Source of the DNA: Streptomyces sp. NRRL S-455
GTDB taxonomy: Bacteria > Actinomycetota > Actinomycetes > Streptomycetales > Streptomycetaceae
Length of the DNA stretch: 6,154 bases
Assembly: GCF_000717875.1 (NCBI RefSeq)
Contig: NZ_JOCT01000055.1
Location: 1 to 6,154, forward strand
Direction of reading: 5' to 3'
Shown one piece after another: positions 1 to 6,154 of the stretch. How positions within the stretch are numbered: the first letter of the stretch is position 1; each line of letters opens with the position of its first letter. The translations under genes were made by a program, and so were the position numbers. Below the pieces are notes generated by a model. The model saw nothing but the letters and a program-made list of their open reading frames with translations, made no database searches and had not been told where the DNA came from.

Positions 1-1132
1 CACCAGCACCCGCTCCCGCTCGACGGGGTCGAGGGTGTCGAGTCGTCCGACGGGCAGGTCGGCGTCGGAGACCAGCGTCTCCAGGACCCGCACCATCCGT
101 CGGCCGAAGTCGCGGGCGTACTCCGCGTCGTAGAGGTCGGGGCGGTAGTCGACGCGGAAGGACAGCTCGGCGCCGCGCATCGTCGCGACGACGTTCACCG
201 CGAAGTGCGTGCCGCCCTTGATGTCCGCCGACGCGACCCGGAGCCGCTCGGTGTCCGTCGGGGCCGCGAGGTCGCCCTCCTCGACCGGGTAGTTCTGGAA
301 GACCATGGCTGTGTCGAAGAGTTCGCCGTGTCCGGCCCAGCGCTGGATGTCGGCCAGACCGGCCCACTGGTGGTCCAGGAGGCGGGTCTGTTCGGCCTGC
401 AGGCGGCGGGCCGCTGACGGCGGGGTCCAGGGTGAAGGAGACGTGCTCGGGCGCGGCCGAGGCCACCGCGGCGTCCGGGGCGAGCAGGGTGGCCTCGTCG
501 AGGCCGGCGAGGGACTGCTGCCAGGCCTCCCGGGCGGCGTCCCGGTCACGGGCGTCGAGCCAGGTGAGGTAGTCGCGGTACGGACGGACCCGGGGCAGCG
601 AGGAGGGCTCGCCCGCAGCGGCGTACAGCGTCATCAGTTCGCGCAGCAGCACCGGCATCGACCAGCCGTCGAGCACGATGTGATGGTTCGTCATCACCAG
701 CCGGACCCGGTCCCCGGACAGGCGTATCGCCGTGAACCGCAGAAGCGGCGGGCGGCCCAGGTCGAACCGGCGTGCGCGGTCCTCAGCTGCGAGCCGGTCG
801 GCCTCCGCACGGCTCTCCTGCTCGGGTCGGTCCGTCAAGTCGACGTCTTGCCAAGGAAGTTCGACGTCCTGGAGGACGAGCTGTGCCCAGGCGCCGTTCT
901 TGCGCTGGCGGAACCCGGCGCGCAGGTTGGCGTGCCGCCGCAGCAGGGCCTGCGCCGCGGCGCGCATGCGGTCCCCGTCGTAGAAGCCCTCCAGCTCGAA
1001 CGCGACCTGGCCCACGTAGAGGTCGGGTCCCTCGCTGTGGAGCAGCCCGAGGAACACGAAGCCCTCTTGCAGCGGGGAGAGCGGAAGGATGTCCTCGATC
1101 TTGCCACGCGAACGAGACGGTTGCTGACTCAC
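1..1132 (-). CDS. Nonribosomal peptide synthetase, 3' partial: N-terminal DCL condensation domain, reading frame broken near 417
   Basis: This gene encodes the next enzyme of the assembly line. The start is GTG at 1132-1130: an in-frame TGA lies at 1138-1136, and the next in-frame GTG (residue 26) is already inside the first conserved motif. Residues 1-11 are a short basic leader, followed by IEDILPLSPLQEG (12-24), HHIVLDGWS (150-158; codons 685-659) and YRDYLTW (185-191). The frame then runs into Arg/Pro/Gly-rich nonsense after LDP (residue 237, ending at 422). Homology resumes one frame over from 417: ARRLQAEQ, DHQWAGLADIQRWAG, GELFDT, FQNYP, and ends at base 1 in the linker LDPVERERVLV before an A domain. 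No stop occurs in either frame before the edge. The LPLSPLQEG and GLADIQRWAG forms fit a DCL domain, which accepts a D residue, matching the epimerization domain of gene 1. As sequenced, no working condensation domain can be made; it is a pseudogene or an assembly fault. Confidence 0.9.
   Translation of the reverse strand, partial: MSQQPSRSRGKIEDILPLSPLQEGFVFLGLLHSEGPDLYVGQVAFELEGFYDGDRMRAAAQALLRRHANLRAGFRQRKNGAWAQLVLQDVELPWQDVDLTDRPEQESRAEADRLAAEDRARRFDLGRPPLLRFTAIRLSGDRVRLVMTNHHIVLDGWSMPVLLRELMTLYAAAGEPSSLPRVRPYRDYLTWLDARDRDAAREAWQQSLAGLDEATLLAPDAAVASAAPEHVSFTLDPAVSGPPPAGRTDPPPGPPVGRSGRHPALGRTRRTLRHSHGLPELPGRGGRPRGPDGHRAAPGRVGGHQGRHALRGERRRDDARRRAVLPRRLPPRPLRRGVRPRLRPTDGAGPGDAGLRRRPARRTTRHPRPRRAGAGAG
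412..427 (-). other. Frame break and internal deletion in the gene 2 condensation domain
   Basis: On the coding strand the codons for LDP (430-422) are followed within a few bases by the codons for SAARRLQAEQ (417 onward), in another frame. In the intact condensation domain of gene 1, 78 residues (234 nt) lie between the equivalent Leu (window residue 353) and the equivalent of this Ser (window residue 432); here there are 10 nt. The estimate is therefore about 224 nt missing, a length of the form 3n+2, which explains the frame change. The lost part holds the C5 (VGLFINT-type) region. Confidence 0.85.
1084..1132 (-). other. N-terminal leader of gene 2, probable acceptor docking segment
   Basis: The first 11 residues (MSQQPSRSRGK) contain two Arg and one Lys and no acid, and lead directly into the IEDILPLSPLQEG start of the condensation domain. 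DCL domains at protein N termini commonly carry an acceptor communication segment here. The basic charge would complement the acidic tail of gene 1. This is inference from position and charge only. Confidence 0.5.
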
Positions 1133-4100
1133 TGCTCAATCTCCCACTCGGACTCAAGGTCGGACTCGAACTCCTCGATCTCGGACTGACTGAGCGAGTC
1201 GAGTGTCACGTCGGACGGGGTCAGGCCACCCGCACCGGGGCGGCCGGCGTGCTCTACCAGGGCTGCGAGAGCCCGGAACCAGTGCCCGGCCAGCTGCCGG
1301 GCGTCCTGGTCGGGGACCAGGCGACGTGCATAGGTCCAGTCGGCGCGCAGCTGGGGGCCGTTCTCCCCTTCGTACGCGACCGCGCTGATCTCCACCGCGT
1401 GGGCCATCGGCGCCGTGGGGCGCGAGGCCGCGACTCCGCCGCCGATCACGGTCCACGGCTCCGGAGTCCCCGACGCCGAAGTGGTGCGGCGCCCGAGGTA
1501 GTTGAATCCGAACTCGGGCTCGGGCAGCCGGGCGAGGCGGGGGCCCGCGGTGGGGTTGAGGTGGCGCAGCAGGCCGTAACCGATGCCGTCGCCCGGCACG
1601 GCGCGCAGTTGCTCCTTGATCTGCTTGAGACTGTCGCGCAGGGCGTCGCCGTCCTGGCGCAGCCGGGTCCAGTCGGCGACGTCAGGCGCGAGCCGCACCG
1701 GGTGGAGGGCGGTGAACCAGCCCGCGGTACGGCTGAGTTCGGCACCCGGCACGGCATCCTCGTGGCGTCCGTGGCTCTCCAGGTCGACCACGACGGGCGC
1801 GTCGGCGTCCTCGCCGCGGACACGCCGCCACTCGGCGACGGCGAGCGCGAAGGCGGTCAGCAGGACATCGTTCACGCTCGCGTTGACGCTGACGGGAACC
1901 TGCGTGAGCAGTGCCTCGGTCGTCGCGGCCGGCAGGTCGAGGCTGAGACGCCCCGACCGGCCCTGGACGTCGCGTTCGCGGTCCACCCGCAGCGCGGCCT
2001 CCCCGGCGAGGGTGGTCTCCCTGGCGAGCGTGGTCTCCCAGTGGGCCGTCTCGGCCTCGACGCGCGGGTCGGTGGCGAGCCTCTCCAACGAGGTGGCCCA
2101 CTGCCGCCACGAGGTACCGACGGGGGCGAGTTCGGCACCCCCGTACGCCGCCGCGAGGTCCGGTACGAGGATGCTCCACGTCACCGAGTCGACCACCAGG
2201 TGGTGGGCGACCAGGATCAGCAGTCCGTCCTGCCCGGCCCCCCGGTCGATCCTGACCGCCTGGAACATGCGGCCGCGGGCGGGCGCGAGGCGGTCCCGCG
2301 CGGCGCACGCCGGCCCGGTGACCAGGCCCTCGATGTCGTCGGCGGAGTCGGCTGCTTCGACGACGTCGAGGATCTCCGCGGCCGACACGGTGCCCGGCCT
2401 GCGGACCTCCGTGGTCCCGTCGGGGCGGACGAGCAGCCGCAGCGCGTCATGGTGGTCGAGCACCTTCTGGAGGGCGCCGGCCAGGCGGCCCGCGTCCAGC
2501 GCGGAAGGCAGGGACACCACGACGGACTGGTTGAAGTCGTCGCCGCCGAGACCCAGTTCGGCGATCCGCGCCATCACGGGCGTCAGCGGGACGGGGCCGT
2601 AGGGGTCGACCTCGGCGACCTCCGACGCGGTGACGTCCTCCCGGCTGCCGAGCGCCTCGGCGAGCTGAGCCGTCGACTGGTGCTCGAAGACATCGCGGAC
2701 GGCGAGGGGGAGCCCCGCCGCACGGGCCCTGCTGACGAGCTGGATGGACAGGATGCTGTCGCCGCCCAGATCGAAGAACCCGTCGTCGACCCCGACCGTC
2801 GGCAGGCCCAGCACCTCGGCGAAGAGCGTGCACAGCAGCTCCTCGACGGGTGTGCGGGCGGCCCGCCCGGTGGACCCCGCGGCGTAGTCGGGGGCGGGCA
2901 GCGCCTTGCGGTCCAGCTTGCCGTTCGCGGTCAGCGGCAGGGCGTCGAGGACGACGAACGCCGACGGCACCATGTAGTCGGGCAGGGCCTGGCGCACGAA
3001 GGCGCGCAGCCCGTCCGTGTCCACCTCGCCGGTCCGGCCCTCCGCCGCCACCACGTAGCCGGTCAGGCGCCGGTCACCGGGCCGGTCCTCCCGGACGACG
3101 ACGGCGGCCTGGGCCAGTTCGGACCGGGTCGCGAGGACCGTCTCGATCTCGCCGAGCTCCACGCGGAAGCCGCGGATCTTCACCTGGTCGTCGGCGCGCG
3201 CCAGGTACTCCAGCTCGCCCGCCGGGTTGTAGCGCACCAGGTCACCCGTGCGGTACATCCGCTCGCCCGACCCGCCGAACGGATCGGCGACGAACCGCTC
3301 GCAGGTCAGGTCGGAGCGGTGCAGATAGCCGCGCGCCAGGCCGCTGCCGGAGATGAACAGCTCTCCCGGCACGCCCGCGGGAACCGGCTGGAGGTACCGG
3401 TCGAGGACGTACGCCCGGGTGTTCCCCGTCGGCCGCCCGATCGGCAGTGTGCCCCGCGCCGCGTACGGCGCCCTGACCTCGTGCTGCGTCACGCACAGCG
3501 TCGTCTCCGTCGGCCCGTACAGGTGGCGCAGCACCGTGTCCGGAGCGTGTTCCAGAACCCGGGCGACCGCGGCCGGCGAGACCACGTCACCACCGGTCAA
3601 CACCTCCCGCACCCCGGCGAAGCACTCCGGAGCCTCCTCGGCGATGACCCGGAAGAAGCCCGCGGTGAGGTGGATCGCGGTGATGTCGTGGGCGGAGATC
3701 AGCTCGGTGATCGCGGCGGCGTCCAGATGCCCGGGCGGCGCCACGACGACCGTCCCGCCGGAGACCAGGGGCACCCACATCTCGTAGCAGGACACGTCGA
3801 ACGCGTGCGGGGCGTGCAGCAGCACCCGCTCGTGCGTGCCGGGCCGCCAGCAGTGGTCACGGACGAGGTCCACGACTCCGCGCTGGGTGACGGCCACACC
3901 CTTCGGCAGCCCGGTGGATCCGGACGTGTACATCACATACGCCAGGTCCTGCGGGTGCAGCCCCACGCTCAGCTCGCCGTCGTGCCGTGCGTCGGACGGG
4001 GCACCGTACTCGTCCACCACCAGGAGCCGGGCACCCAGCTCCCCGGCCCGAGCGGCCTCCGCACGGTCGGCGAGGATCAGCGTGGCGGCGGTGTCCGCCA

Positions 4101-6154
4101 CGACGTAGCGCATTCGGTCCAGCGGATAGGTGTCGTGGAGCGGCACATACGCGCCGCCCGCCTTGGCGATGGCCAAGGTGGCCACGACGTGCGTCAGGGA
4201 CCGCTCCATCAGCATGACCACCGGGGTCCCCGGCCGCACCCCCTCCTGGCGCAGGAGACGCGCCAACCGGTGCGCACGGGCGTCGAGTTCGGCGTACGAC
4301 ACGCTCGTCGCGCCCTGCACCGCGGCCGGCGCGTCGGGTGTGCGGGCCACCTGCGCCGCGAACAGCTCGGGCAGCGTCGCGTCCAGGCTCTCCAGCGTGG
4401 TGGCGGTTCCCTCGCCGAGCAGCCGGCGCCGCTCGGCCTCGCCCAGGATGCCCACCTCGGAGAGCCGCACGCCCGGGTCGGCGGTGACCTCTTCCAGCGT
4501 CCGTACGAACCGCTCCACCAGGGACCGCGCCGTCGACCTGTCGAACAGATCGGTCCGGAAGTCCAGGGCGCCGGTCAGCCCGGTGCTCCGGCCCTCGCCG
4601 TCCCGCGTCTCCGCGAGGGCGAAGGCGAGGTCGACCTTGGCCGCGCCGAGCCTGCTGCGCTCCGCGGTGACCCGCAGCCCCGGCAGGCCGAGCGAGGCAT
4701 CCGGGTCCGTCTCCGCCGTGCTCAGGACGAGCATCACCTGGAAGAGCGGGTGGTGCGCCAGCGTACGAGCCGGGTTGAGCGCCTCGACGAGCCGCTCGAA
4801 GGGCAGATCCTGGTGGGCGTAGGCGGCCAGGTCGGCGCGCCGCGTGTGCTCCAGGAGCTCCTGGAAGGTGGGGTTGCCGCTGGTGTCGGTGCGCAGGACG
4901 AGCGTGTTGACGAAGAAGCCGATGAGGTTCTCCGTCGCGTCGTCCGTGCGCCCGGCGACCGGCGTCCCGATCGGAATGTCCTCGCCCGCGCCGAGCCTGG
5001 TGAGCAGGGTCGCGAGCGCGGCCTGCACCACCATGAACGTGCTGGTGTGCGTGGTACGCGCCAACTCGGTCAACCGGCCGTGCAGTTCCGCACCGAGCGT
5101 GAACCCGACGCGGTCGCCCGCCTGGCCGGCGACAGCGGGGCGGGGCCGGTCCGTGGGCAGGTCGAGCTGCTCGGGGAGCCCGGCGAGCACGTCCTTCCAG
5201 TAGGTGAGTTGCCTGCCCGCGATGCTGTCCGCGTCGGCGTCGTCGCCGAGGACCTCCTTCTGCCACAGGGCGTAGTCGGCGTACTGGACCGGCAGCGGCT
5301 TCCAGCCGGGCGCGTCGCCCGCGCACCGCGCCGTGTAGGCGGCGGCGAAGTCCTGGGCCAGGGGGGTGCGGGACCAGGCGTCGGTGGCGATGTGGTGGAT
5401 GAGCAGCAGCAGGACGTGCACCTGCTCGGACACCCTGAACAGGGTTGCCCGTACGGGAATGCCGGCCGCCAGATCGAAGGCGTGATGGGCGGCTTCCGAG
5501 AGCTTCGCGTCGAGCCCGTCCTCATCGCCGTCGACGTCGACCACGGTCAGCGGAAGGAGCTCGGGCGCGTACGCGTGGATGACCTGCCGGGGCCCGTGCT
5601 CGTCCTCGGCGTAGGTGGTGCGGAGGCTTTCGTGGCGGGCGACGAGGTCGCGCAGGGCGTGGTGCAGGGCGTCCTGGTCGAGGGTGCCGGTCAGGCGGAG
5701 GGCGGTGGGGATGTTGTAGGTGGGGGTGGGTCCTTCGAGCTGGTGGAGGAACCACAGCCGCTGCTGGGCGTAGGAGAGGGGGATCCGCTCGGGCCGGGCC
5801 TGTGCGGTGAGCGCGGTGCGGGCACGGTCGGCCCCGTCGAGCGCCCCGGAGACCCCGGCGATGGTGGGCGTCTCGAAGAACTGCCGTACGGACAGCTCGA
5901 CCCCCAGCGCCGTGCGGACACGGCTGACGAGGCGGGTGGCGAGGAGGGAGTGTCCGCCCAGGTCGAAGAAGTTGTCGTCGATGGTGACTCGGTCGACGCC
6001 CAGAACCTCGGCGTAGAGGGCGCAGAGGATTTCCTCGCGGGGGTTGCGTGGGGCTCGGCCTGCTGATTTTGCGGTGTAGTCGGGGGCGGGGAGGGCTTTG
6101 CGGTCGAGTTTGCCGTTGGGGGTGAGGGGGAGGGCGTCGAGGGTGACGATGGCC
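1129..6154 (-). CDS. Nonribosomal peptide synthetase, 5' partial: (A10)-T-C-A(Hpg)-T-E
   Basis: This is the C-terminal part of a multimodular NRPS, a cytoplasmic assembly-line enzyme. The frame is open from the window edge (first whole codon 6153-6151) to a TGA at 1131-1129, giving 1674 visible residues. Domain order by residue from the window edge is: end of an A domain 1-26, carrier T1 34-105, LCL condensation domain 124-571, A domain 592-1092, carrier T2 1096-1168, epimerization domain 1187-1640, acidic tail 1649-1674. All core motifs of the complete C-A-T-E module are present, so it looks functional: it should activate one amino acid (predicted Hpg), join it to the peptide on T1 and epimerize it. 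The GTG at 5544 is not the start; it lies inside the condensation domain, and T1 and A10 continue in frame upstream. There is no thioesterase, so the chain passes to another protein, namely gene 2, which overlaps by 4 bases. Family assignment is certain; the product is inferred. Confidence 0.97.
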   Translation of the reverse strand, partial: AIVTLDALPLTPNGKLDRKALPAPDYTAKSAGRAPRNPREEILCALYAEVLGVDRVTIDDNFFDLGGHSLLATRLVSRVRTALGVELSVRQFFETPTIAGVSGALDGADRARTALTAQARPERIPLSYAQQRLWFLHQLEGPTPTYNIPTALRLTGTLDQDALHHALRDLVARHESLRTTYAEDEHGPRQVIHAYAPELLPLTVVDVDGDEDGLDAKLSEAAHHAFDLAAGIPVRATLFRVSEQVHVLLLLIHHIATDAWSRTPLAQDFAAAYTARCAGDAPGWKPLPVQYADYALWQKEVLGDDADADSIAGRQLTYWKDVLAGLPEQLDLPTDRPRPAVAGQAGDRVGFTLGAELHGRLTELARTTHTSTFMVVQAALATLLTRLGAGEDIPIGTPVAGRTDDATENLIGFFVNTLVLRTDTSGNPTFQELLEHTRRADLAAYAHQDLPFERLVEALNPARTLAHHPLFQVMLVLSTAETDPDASLGLPGLRVTAERSRLGAAKVDLAFALAETRDGEGRSTGLTGALDFRTDLFDRSTARSLVERFVRTLEEVTADPGVRLSEVGILGEAERRRLLGEGTATTLESLDATLPELFAAQVARTPDAPAAVQGATSVSYAELDARAHRLARLLRQEGVRPGTPVVMLMERSLTHVVATLAIAKAGGAYVPLHDTYPLDRMRYVVADTAATLILADRAEAARAGELGARLLVVDEYGAPSDARHDGELSVGLHPQDLAYVMYTSGSTGLPKGVAVTQRGVVDLVRDHCWRPGTHERVLLHAPHAFDVSCYEMWVPLVSGGTVVVAPPGHLDAAAITELISAHDITAIHLTAGFFRVIAEEAPECFAGVREVLTGGDVVSPAAVARVLEHAPDTVLRHLYGPTETTLCVTQHEVRAPYAARGTLPIGRPTGNTRAYVLDRYLQPVPAGVPGELFISGSGLARGYLHRSDLTCERFVADPFGGSGERMYRTGDLVRYNPAGELEYLARADDQVKIRGFRVELGEIETVLATRSELAQAAVVVREDRPGDRRLTGYVVAAEGRTGEVDTDGLRAFVRQALPDYMVPSAFVVLDALPLTANGKLDRKALPAPDYAAGSTGRAARTPVEELLCTLFAEVLGLPTVGVDDGFFDLGGDSILSIQLVSRARAAGLPLAVRDVFEHQSTAQLAEALGSREDVTASEVAEVDPYGPVPLTPVMARIAELGLGGDDFNQSVVVSLPSALDAGRLAGALQKVLDHHDALRLLVRPDGTTEVRRPGTVSAAEILDVVEAADSADDIEGLVTGPACAARDRLAPARGRMFQAVRIDRGAGQDGLLILVAHHLVVDSVTWSILVPDLAAAYGGAELAPVGTSWRQWATSLERLATDPRVEAETAHWETTLARETTLAGEAALRVDRERDVQGRSGRLSLDLPAATTEALLTQVPVSVNASVNDVLLTAFALAVAEWRRVRGEDADAPVVVDLESHGRHEDAVPGAELSRTAGWFTALHPVRLAPDVADWTRLRQDGDALRDSLKQIKEQLRAVPGDGIGYGLLRHLNPTAGPRLARLPEPEFGFNYLGRRTTSASGTPEPWTVIGGGVAASRPTAPMAHAVEISAVAYEGENGPQLRADWTYARRLVPDQDARQLAGHWFRALAALVEHAGRPGAGGLTPSDVTLDSLSQSEIEEFESDLESEWEIEQ
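1132..1209 (-). other. Acidic C-terminal tail, probable donor docking (COM-type) segment
   Basis: After the epimerization domain, residues 1649-1674 form a Ser- and Glu-rich tail; the last 20 residues hold 9 acidic side chains and no basic one. NRPSs that end in an epimerization domain usually carry a short communication-mediating segment in this place, which binds the N terminus of the partner enzyme. The function is inferred from position and composition. The DNA shows three copies of TCGGACT (1148-1154, 1160-1166, 1181-1187), explained by repeated Ser-Asp/Ser-Glu coding. Confidence 0.6.
1141..1145 (-). promoter_or_regulatory. Ribosome binding site of gene 2
   Basis: The minus strand reads GGGAG at 1145-1141, 8 bases before the GTG at 1132. 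It lies inside the last codons of gene 1. With the GTGA stop-start overlap, this suggests gene 2 is translated in coupling with gene 1. Confidence 0.6.
1234..2595 (-). other. Epimerization domain (L to D)
   Basis: This domain interconverts the alpha carbon of the carrier-bound residue, so the module should deliver a D residue, predicted D-Hpg. Motifs seen: PVPLTPV at the start, HHLVVDSVTW (residues 1317-1326, codons 2205-2176; catalytic His), DLESHGRHED with the catalytic Glu at 1459, RTAGWFTALHPV (1475-1486), PGDGIGYG (1520-1527) and FGFNYLGR (1548-1555). The usual EGHGRE motif is ESHGR here, with the Glu and His kept. The length is normal and the order of motifs is complete, so activity is expected. 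Confidence 0.94.
2650..2868 (-). other. Peptidyl carrier domain T2 (PCP), epimerization-associated
   Basis: Residues 1096-1168 contain DDGFFDLGGDSILSIQLVSR. The phosphopantetheine serine is residue 1133 (codon 2757-2755). The GGDSI form, with D before the serine, is the form typical of carriers paired with an epimerization domain, and one follows here after a short linker. Confidence 0.94.
2878..4380 (-). other. Adenylation domain, predicted 4-hydroxyphenylglycine (Hpg) activating
   Basis: This domain activates an amino acid as its adenylate and loads it on T2. Seen motifs are A3 YTSGSTGLPKG (residues 742-752, codons 3930-3898), A4 FDVSCYEMW (785-793), A5 YGPTETTLC (879-887), A7 MYRTGDLVRY, A8 DDQVKIRGFRVELGEIE and A10 NGKLDR (1077-1082). 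Aligned by eye to GrsA PheA, the ten specificity positions read D786 V787 Y790 H828 L852 G854 L878 L886 C887 K1079, i.e. DVYHLGLLCK. The HLGLLCK part is that of known Hpg domains (DIFHLGLLCK); the first three positions vary among them. There is no methyltransferase insertion between A8 and A10. Hpg is a nonproteinogenic residue made by a dedicated pathway (HmaS, Hmo, HpgT), and its A domains often need an MbtH-like protein; none of these genes is in the window. A related aryl substrate cannot be excluded. Confidence 0.85.
4440..5784 (-). other. Condensation domain, LCL type
   Basis: This domain forms the peptide bond between the chain on T1 and the amino acid on T2. Visible motifs are C1 LSYAQQRLWFLHQLEG (residues 126-141), C2 RHESLRTTY (173-181), C3 HHIATDAWS (253-261; codons 5397-5371, catalytic second His), C4 YADYALWQ (291-298), C5 IGFFVNTLVLR (411-421) and C6 HQDLPFERL (447-455). 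The SYAQQRLWFL start and the YNIP segment at 146-149 fit an LCL domain that accepts an L residue. The usual Gly of HHxxxDG is Ala here (residue 259). The domain is full length and is a useful internal comparison for the broken condensation domain in gene 2. Confidence 0.93.
5839..6054 (-). other. Peptidyl carrier domain T1 (PCP)
   Basis: Residues 34-105 carry DDNFFDLGGHSLLATRLVSR. The serine of GGHS (residue 69, codon 5949-5947) is the predicted 4'-phosphopantetheine attachment site. The GGHSLL form, with H rather than D before the serine, is typical of carriers not followed by an epimerization domain. The LCL condensation domain directly downstream agrees, so the residue added by the upstream module is predicted to stay in the L form. 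Confidence 0.94.
6076..6153 (-). other. A-domain C-terminal fragment (A10 motif) of the upstream module
   Basis: Residues 1-26 contain LDALPLT followed by NGKLDRKALP, the A10 motif, with the catalytic lysine at residue 15 (6111-6109). The rest of this A domain is outside the window, so the substrate of the upstream module cannot be read. Twenty-two of 25 residues here match the A10 region of the next module (about 2945-2880), but the DNA uses different synonymous codons. Confidence 0.93.

Noticed and set aside
405..435. Programmed ribosomal frameshift in gene 2
   Set aside because: A frameshift alone would not restore the protein, because about 75 residues of the fold are also missing. No slippery run or clear structure signal was recognized.
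1148..1187. Three TCGGACT copies as a regulatory repeat
   Set aside because: They lie inside the coding tail of gene 1, are unevenly spaced (12 and 21 bases) and follow from repeated Ser-Asp/Ser-Glu codons.
305..1189. Plus-strand open frame of 294 codons opposite gene 2
   Set aside because: It covers the condensation domain and the acidic tail on the minus strand and has low-complexity Arg/Gly/Val composition; it is a shadow frame.
5542..5544. GTG as the start of gene 1 (1471-residue protein)
   Set aside because: It falls inside the condensation domain, after the C1 and C2 motifs. The frame stays open upstream with T1 and A10, so it is an internal Val codon.
772..6066. A plus-strand open frame of 1764 codons antisense to gene 1
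   Set aside because: It overlaps well-conserved NRPS domains on the other strand, is rich in Arg, Gly, Pro and Val without any recognizable motif, and is what high-G+C coding DNA gives on its complement.
1..6154. Mobile element, CRISPR array, RNA gene, terminator or thioesterase domain
   Set aside because: All of the window is accounted for by NRPS coding sequence; no inverted-repeat ends, spaced repeats, hairpin with T-run or GxSxG-type thioesterase was seen.

Overview
The window is almost wholly coding, on the minus strand, and holds parts of two adjacent nonribosomal peptide synthetase (NRPS) genes. The very high G+C, the strong preference for G or C in third codon positions, the GTG start with GTGA overlap, and the style of the condensation and adenylation domains point to an actinomycete, most likely Streptomyces or a close relative. 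No RNA gene, mobile element, CRISPR array, promoter or terminator is visible. There is no intergenic space in which a promoter or terminator would be expected.

Reading along the minus strand from high to low coordinates: gene 1 enters from beyond base 6154 and ends with a TGA at 1131-1129. Its 1674 visible residues contain the last motif (A10) of an adenylation domain, a carrier domain (T1), an LCL-type condensation domain, a complete adenylation domain, a second carrier domain (T2, LGGDSI type), an epimerization domain, and an acidic C-terminal tail. Gene 2 starts with GTG at 1132, overlapping the gene 1 stop by 4 bases. It begins with a short basic leader and a DCL-type condensation domain, and leaves the window at base 1 in the linker to its first adenylation domain.

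The complete adenylation domain has the specificity code DVYHLGLLCK. Its last seven positions match the known 4-hydroxyphenylglycine (Hpg) code DIFHLGLLCK. With the epimerization domain behind it, the module is predicted to add D-Hpg. The growing peptide would then pass in trans from the acidic tail of protein 1 to the DCL domain at the start of protein 2. An enzyme that ends with a D-Hpg module and hands over to a second enzyme resembles the CdaPS1/CdaPS2 junction of calcium-dependent lipopeptides, but other Hpg peptides remain possible.

The main anomaly is in gene 2. Its condensation domain is broken near base 417. About 75 residues in the middle of the fold, including the C5 region, are absent, and the reading frame changes at the same point. 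The intact condensation domain of gene 1 serves as an internal ruler: it has 234 nt where gene 2 has 10 nt. This is either a real inactivating deletion of about 224 nt or a collapse or misjoin in assembly. A second observation is that the upstream end of gene 1 (about 5600-6154) uses a different set of synonymous codons from the rest, which suggests module recombination.
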